From the NCBI GenBank assembly GCA_002382495.1, contig DFXW01000041.1, forward strand, positions 1-64,000: DNA of 64,000 nucleotides, read 5' to 3'. The stretch comes from Flavobacterium sp. UBA4098. Its GTDB lineage: Bacteria; Bacteroidota; Bacteroidia; Flavobacteriales; Flavobacteriaceae. Positions within the stretch are counted from its first letter, which is position 1, and each line of letters starts with the position of its first letter. Shown here one piece after another: positions 61,782-64,000 of this stretch. A program made the translations under genes and the position numbers. The notes under the pieces were generated by a model that saw nothing but the letters and a program-made list of their open reading frames with translations, was not told where the DNA came from and searched no databases.

Positions 61782-62273
61782 ATGAAAAAAGTACTTTTTA
61801 TGATCGCTATGGTGGTCTCAATGACTCAGATGAGCGCACAATCTGAAGGGGGTAAATATTTTGCGCCCAAATCAGAGTTCAACGATAAACCTTTTGTTTT
61901 TTCGAATAGAGGAGAAACAGAAGCAATACTAAAACTGAACGCCGCCTACAATAAAATGGATGCTAAAGCATGCATTTCCTTAACAACCGAAAAAGTAAAA
62001 TATACTGATTTTGAAGGGAATAAAATGGTCATGACTGAACAAGATTGGGAAGGTTTTTTTGCACAGCACCAATCGGTGAACTGGGTAATTAAGAGCATTG
62101 TACCAATTCGAATCAAAGATTCAGACCCATCTTCTGGAGTAATTGTAATGGGTACAGAAACCCGAGTAAGCAAAGACGGAAAAGTTTGGAAAAGAGAATT
62201 AACAGAGTTATTCATGTTTGATTTGAATATGAAAATTAACAGTTTAACACAATTTGCTCAAGGAATAAAATAA
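61782..62273 (+). CDS. Secreted SnoaL/NTF2-like protein
   Basis: A 163-residue protein with a signal peptide (MKKVLFMIAMVVSMTQMSAQ). The mature domain has the NTF2/SnoaL pattern: a first helix with the LKLNAAYNKMDAKACISL repeat-of-hydrophobics, then TDFEGNKMVMTEQDWEGFFA and a curved sheet ending FMFDLNMKINSLTQFA. Such domains often have no enzyme activity that can be predicted. Second gene of the operon, closely related in fold to the next three. Confidence 0.72.
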   Translation: MKKVLFMIAMVVSMTQMSAQSEGGKYFAPKSEFNDKPFVFSNRGETEAILKLNAAYNKMDAKACISLTTEKVKYTDFEGNKMVMTEQDWEGFFAQHQSVNWVIKSIVPIRIKDSDPSSGVIVMGTETRVSKDGKVWKRELTELFMFDLNMKINSLTQFAQGIK

Positions 62274-62290
62274 TTTAAGTTGTAGCCATT

Positions 62291-62806
62291 ATGAAAAAAA
62301 CAATTGCACTTATCGCTATTACAAGTTTACTATTAGTTTCTTGCAAAAAAGAAGCAACAACAGAAGCAACCTCACCTGAAATTCCAAAAACTGCCAATGG
62401 ATATACACTTCCAACTTCAGAAAACATTGATTTTCTAAAAAAATGCAACGCAGCTTGGGTATCTGGAAATGTAGCCGAATACAAATCGTACTATGCAGCC
62501 GATGCTGTTTTTCACGACAACAACAAACCAACAACGCTTGCTGAAAACGTTGCTATTAATTCTGAATTTTTAAAAAGTGGTATTAAACTTACAATCAAGT
62601 ATGATGTGATTTGGGAAGAAATCAATTTTAAAGCAGATGATAAAGGAGTGAAAAATTATGTTTTGGCCTATTGTACGAATACTTGGACCAAAGGAGACAA
62701 ATCAATTGATATTGTAACCTTCCAGGTAGATGCTATCAAAGACGGAAAAATTGTCGAAGAGTGGAATGTATATGATTCCGCACCATTAATGGAACTATTA
62801 AAATAA
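62291..62806 (+). CDS. SnoaL-like lipoprotein, copy A
   Basis: A 171-residue lipoprotein (MKKTIALIAITSLLLVSC, lipidated Cys18). The mature SnoaL-like domain has FLKKCNAAWVSGNVAEYKSYYAADAVFHDNN and ends KDGKIVEEWNVYDSAPLMELL. Its signal peptide and C-terminus are almost the same as those of the next gene, so the two are tandem duplicates. Probably a periplasmic or surface lipoprotein of the AraC-controlled operon. Confidence 0.8.
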   Translation: MKKTIALIAITSLLLVSCKKEATTEATSPEIPKTANGYTLPTSENIDFLKKCNAAWVSGNVAEYKSYYAADAVFHDNNKPTTLAENVAINSEFLKSGIKLTIKYDVIWEEINFKADDKGVKNYVLAYCTNTWTKGDKSIDIVTFQVDAIKDGKIVEEWNVYDSAPLMELLK

Positions 62807-62818
62807 AAACAAACAAAA

Positions 62819-63334
62819 ATGAAAAAAACAATTGCTCTTATTGCCCTTACAAGTTTACTATTTGTTTCTTGTAAAAAAGAAGTTGCAGCAGATGCAGTAG
62901 CTAAAAATCCAAATGAAGGAGGAATCAATCTTTCGACTTCAGAGAACACAGAAATGATCAAGCAAATGAATGTGTTTGCAAGTAAATTTGATACCGAAAG
63001 CATTAAAAAATTATATGTTCCGGGCGCAGTCATTCACGATAATTTAAAATCAATGACGATTGAAGAGAACATGAAAAATTTGGCCTACTTACAATCACAA
63101 GGGGTAACAATTACATTACCTACCGATCCATTAGTTTGGGAAGTTATAAATAATAAACCAGATGAAAAAACAGGAATCACCAATTATGTTATTTCCTATT
63201 ATGAAATTAGTTTTTCAAAAGGGGATAAAAAAGCCTCAGTTATGATCAATATGAATTTTGCAATCAAAGACGGTAAAATTCATGAAGAATGGGACACGTA
63301 TGATACGGCACCATTAACAGAATTATTAAAGTAA
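62819..63334 (+). CDS. SnoaL-like lipoprotein, copy B
   Basis: A 171-residue paralogue of copy A with the same length (MKKTIALIALTSLLFVSC, Cys18; end KDGKIHEEWDTYDTAPLTELL). The middle has diverged, with VPGAVIHDNLKSMTIEENMKN replacing the copy A segment AADAVFHDNNKPTTLAENVA. SnoaL-like fold; function unknown. It lies 12 bp after copy A and 10 bp before the next gene. Confidence 0.8.
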   Translation: MKKTIALIALTSLLFVSCKKEVAADAVAKNPNEGGINLSTSENTEMIKQMNVFASKFDTESIKKLYVPGAVIHDNLKSMTIEENMKNLAYLQSQGVTITLPTDPLVWEVINNKPDEKTGITNYVISYYEISFSKGDKKASVMINMNFAIKDGKIHEEWDTYDTAPLTELLK

Positions 63335-63344
63335 AACTTAAATC

Positions 63345-63830
63345 ATGAAAAAAATACTAGTTTTAATAGCTATTAGCGTATCGTTATTTGCTTGTAAAAG
63401 CGAGGCAGATAAAAACGAAAAAATCGCACAAGACAACATCAAATTTTATTCGAAAGTTTGGGATGAAGTGATTAATGAAGGTAAAATTTCGGTGCTGGAC
63501 AGCGCATATGCACCAGATGTGGTGTTACACACCGTTCCTGAAACGAAAGGAGCGGCTAATGCCAAAGCCTATTATGCCAATTATGTAACTGGATTTTCTG
63601 ATCGTGAATTTACTGTTAAAGAAACGTTTGCGCAAGGAAATAAGTTAACTAAATATTGGGTATTTAAAGGAAAACATACTGGAGATTTCTTTGGCATTCC
63701 TGCTACAGGAAAGACCATTAGCGTTGAAGGATGTACAATCGCTACTATTATTAATGGTAAAATTACCGAAGAAAGAGATTTCTTTGACAATTTAGAATTT
63801 TTAAGGCAATTGGGTCTTATGCCAAGATAA
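63345..63830 (+). CDS. SnoaL-like ester-cyclase-type lipoprotein
   Basis: A 161-residue lipoprotein (MKKILVLIAISVSLFAC, Cys17). The mature part matches the SnoaL or ester-cyclase group more clearly than the two before: FYSKVWDEVINEGKISVLDSAYAPDVVLH, GKHTGDFFGIPATGKTISVEG, and NGKITEERDFFDNLEFLRQLG. Free-standing SnoaL proteins can be polyketide cyclases, but no polyketide genes are near and it is exported. Last gene of the operon. Confidence 0.82.
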   Translation: MKKILVLIAISVSLFACKSEADKNEKIAQDNIKFYSKVWDEVINEGKISVLDSAYAPDVVLHTVPETKGAANAKAYYANYVTGFSDREFTVKETFAQGNKLTKYWVFKGKHTGDFFGIPATGKTISVEGCTIATIINGKITEERDFFDNLEFLRQLGLMPR

Positions 63831-63872
63831 TCTATAGGTAACAACAACTTTATTTTGAATTATTTTTTCAAT

Positions 63873-63904
63873 AGCCTGGCTGCAATGTCAGGCTTTTTTG
63901 TTTT
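63873..63904 (+). terminator. Terminator after the SnoaL operon
   Basis: AGCCTG and CAGGCT arms (6 bp, perfect) around ten bases, followed by a T-rich tract, 43 bp after the stop. Confidence 0.65.
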
Positions 63905-63934
63905 TAGTATATTTACCTGTTTTTACAATTATTG

Positions 63935-64000
63935 ATGATACAAGAAATTCCTATTGACGCCCTGTTGCAATTACGTCAACAAGTACTTTGGCCTGATAAA
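63935..64000 (+). CDS. GNAT family N-acetyltransferase, 5' end only
   Basis: Only 22 codons are in the window: an ATG at 63935, then IQEIPIDALLQLRQQVLWPDK up to the edge. The LRQxVLWP string is typical of a small GNAT subgroup at its N-terminus. Too short for a firm call. Confidence 0.5.
   Translation, partial: MIQEIPIDALLQLRQQVLWPDK

Overview
The window looks like a chromosomal segment of a Flavobacterium or close relative (Bacteroidota, Flavobacteriaceae). The DNA is AT-rich. Several genes have promoters of the Bacteroidota form TTG-N18-21-TAnnTTTG. It encodes a subtilase with a type IX secretion sorting tail, a TonB-dependent receptor with a carboxypeptidase-regulatory N-domain, a DUF5689 lipoprotein, HU-CCDC81/SPOR and DUF2480 proteins, and a SUF cluster of flavobacterial order. 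Almost everything is housekeeping or ordinary accessory content. I see no prophage, CRISPR array, rRNA operon or intact insertion sequence.

Layout. 1-6.1 kb: mostly minus-strand genes (truncated carboxypeptidase-regulatory-domain protein, GH3-family ligase, short membrane protein, Tex, RpiB), with tatA and a DUF1294 gene on plus. 6.07-6.87 kb: an 800-bp, very AT-rich gene-free stretch between divergent rpiB and rnr. 6.9-25 kb: mainly plus-strand information-processing genes (rnr, glnS, ybeY, mnmG, PIF1-type helicase, dprA), with minus-strand folB, tRNA-Cys, gltX and a SPOR-domain protein. 25-31 kb: minus-strand trpS, M1 and S8 peptidases and a metallo-beta-lactamase-fold hydrolase. 31-40 kb: the SUF iron-sulphur assembly cluster. 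40-48 kb: minus-strand hflX, a DUF5689 lipoprotein with its TonB receptor, an MFS transporter and a Gfo/Idh/MocA oxidoreductase. 48-52.5 kb: rseP, tRNA-Asn, an AraC regulator and acetyltransferases. 52.7-58.2 kb: an operon of a T9SS subtilase, a lipoprotein and a DUF1080 protein. 58.2-63.8 kb: an AraC-type membrane regulator and an M20 amidohydrolase, divergent from five small secreted proteins, at least four of them SnoaL-like. A GNAT gene begins at the right edge.

Most notable signals. (1) Three parS-like centromere sites bracket mnmG (16904-18909), one of them inside the last codons of ybeY. About 10 kb away, the rpiB-rnr intergenic region carries four TTATNAACA nonamers. Together they suggest the window lies near the chromosome origin. 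(2) A four-helix-bundle (S23/Avd-like) gene with inverted AATTTG-type repeats sits exactly between sufB and sufC; the left repeat starts in the sufB stop codon and contains the gene's own start codon. (3) A short palindrome TCCCGA-N-TCGGGA occurs three times in the GH3 gene, in three reading frames, and once more inside a broken tRNA-Cys copy. (4) Other short repeats are an AGCCCCGATAGC stem-loop at 36.9 kb and paired ATTCGTNATTCGAAAA units at 48.2 kb. (5) The AraC/SnoaL-like locus has two perfect inverted repeats in its divergent promoter region.

Coordinates use the start codon judged most likely from family length and signal sequences, often downstream of the longest open frame. No database search was possible; family names rest on recognised motifs.
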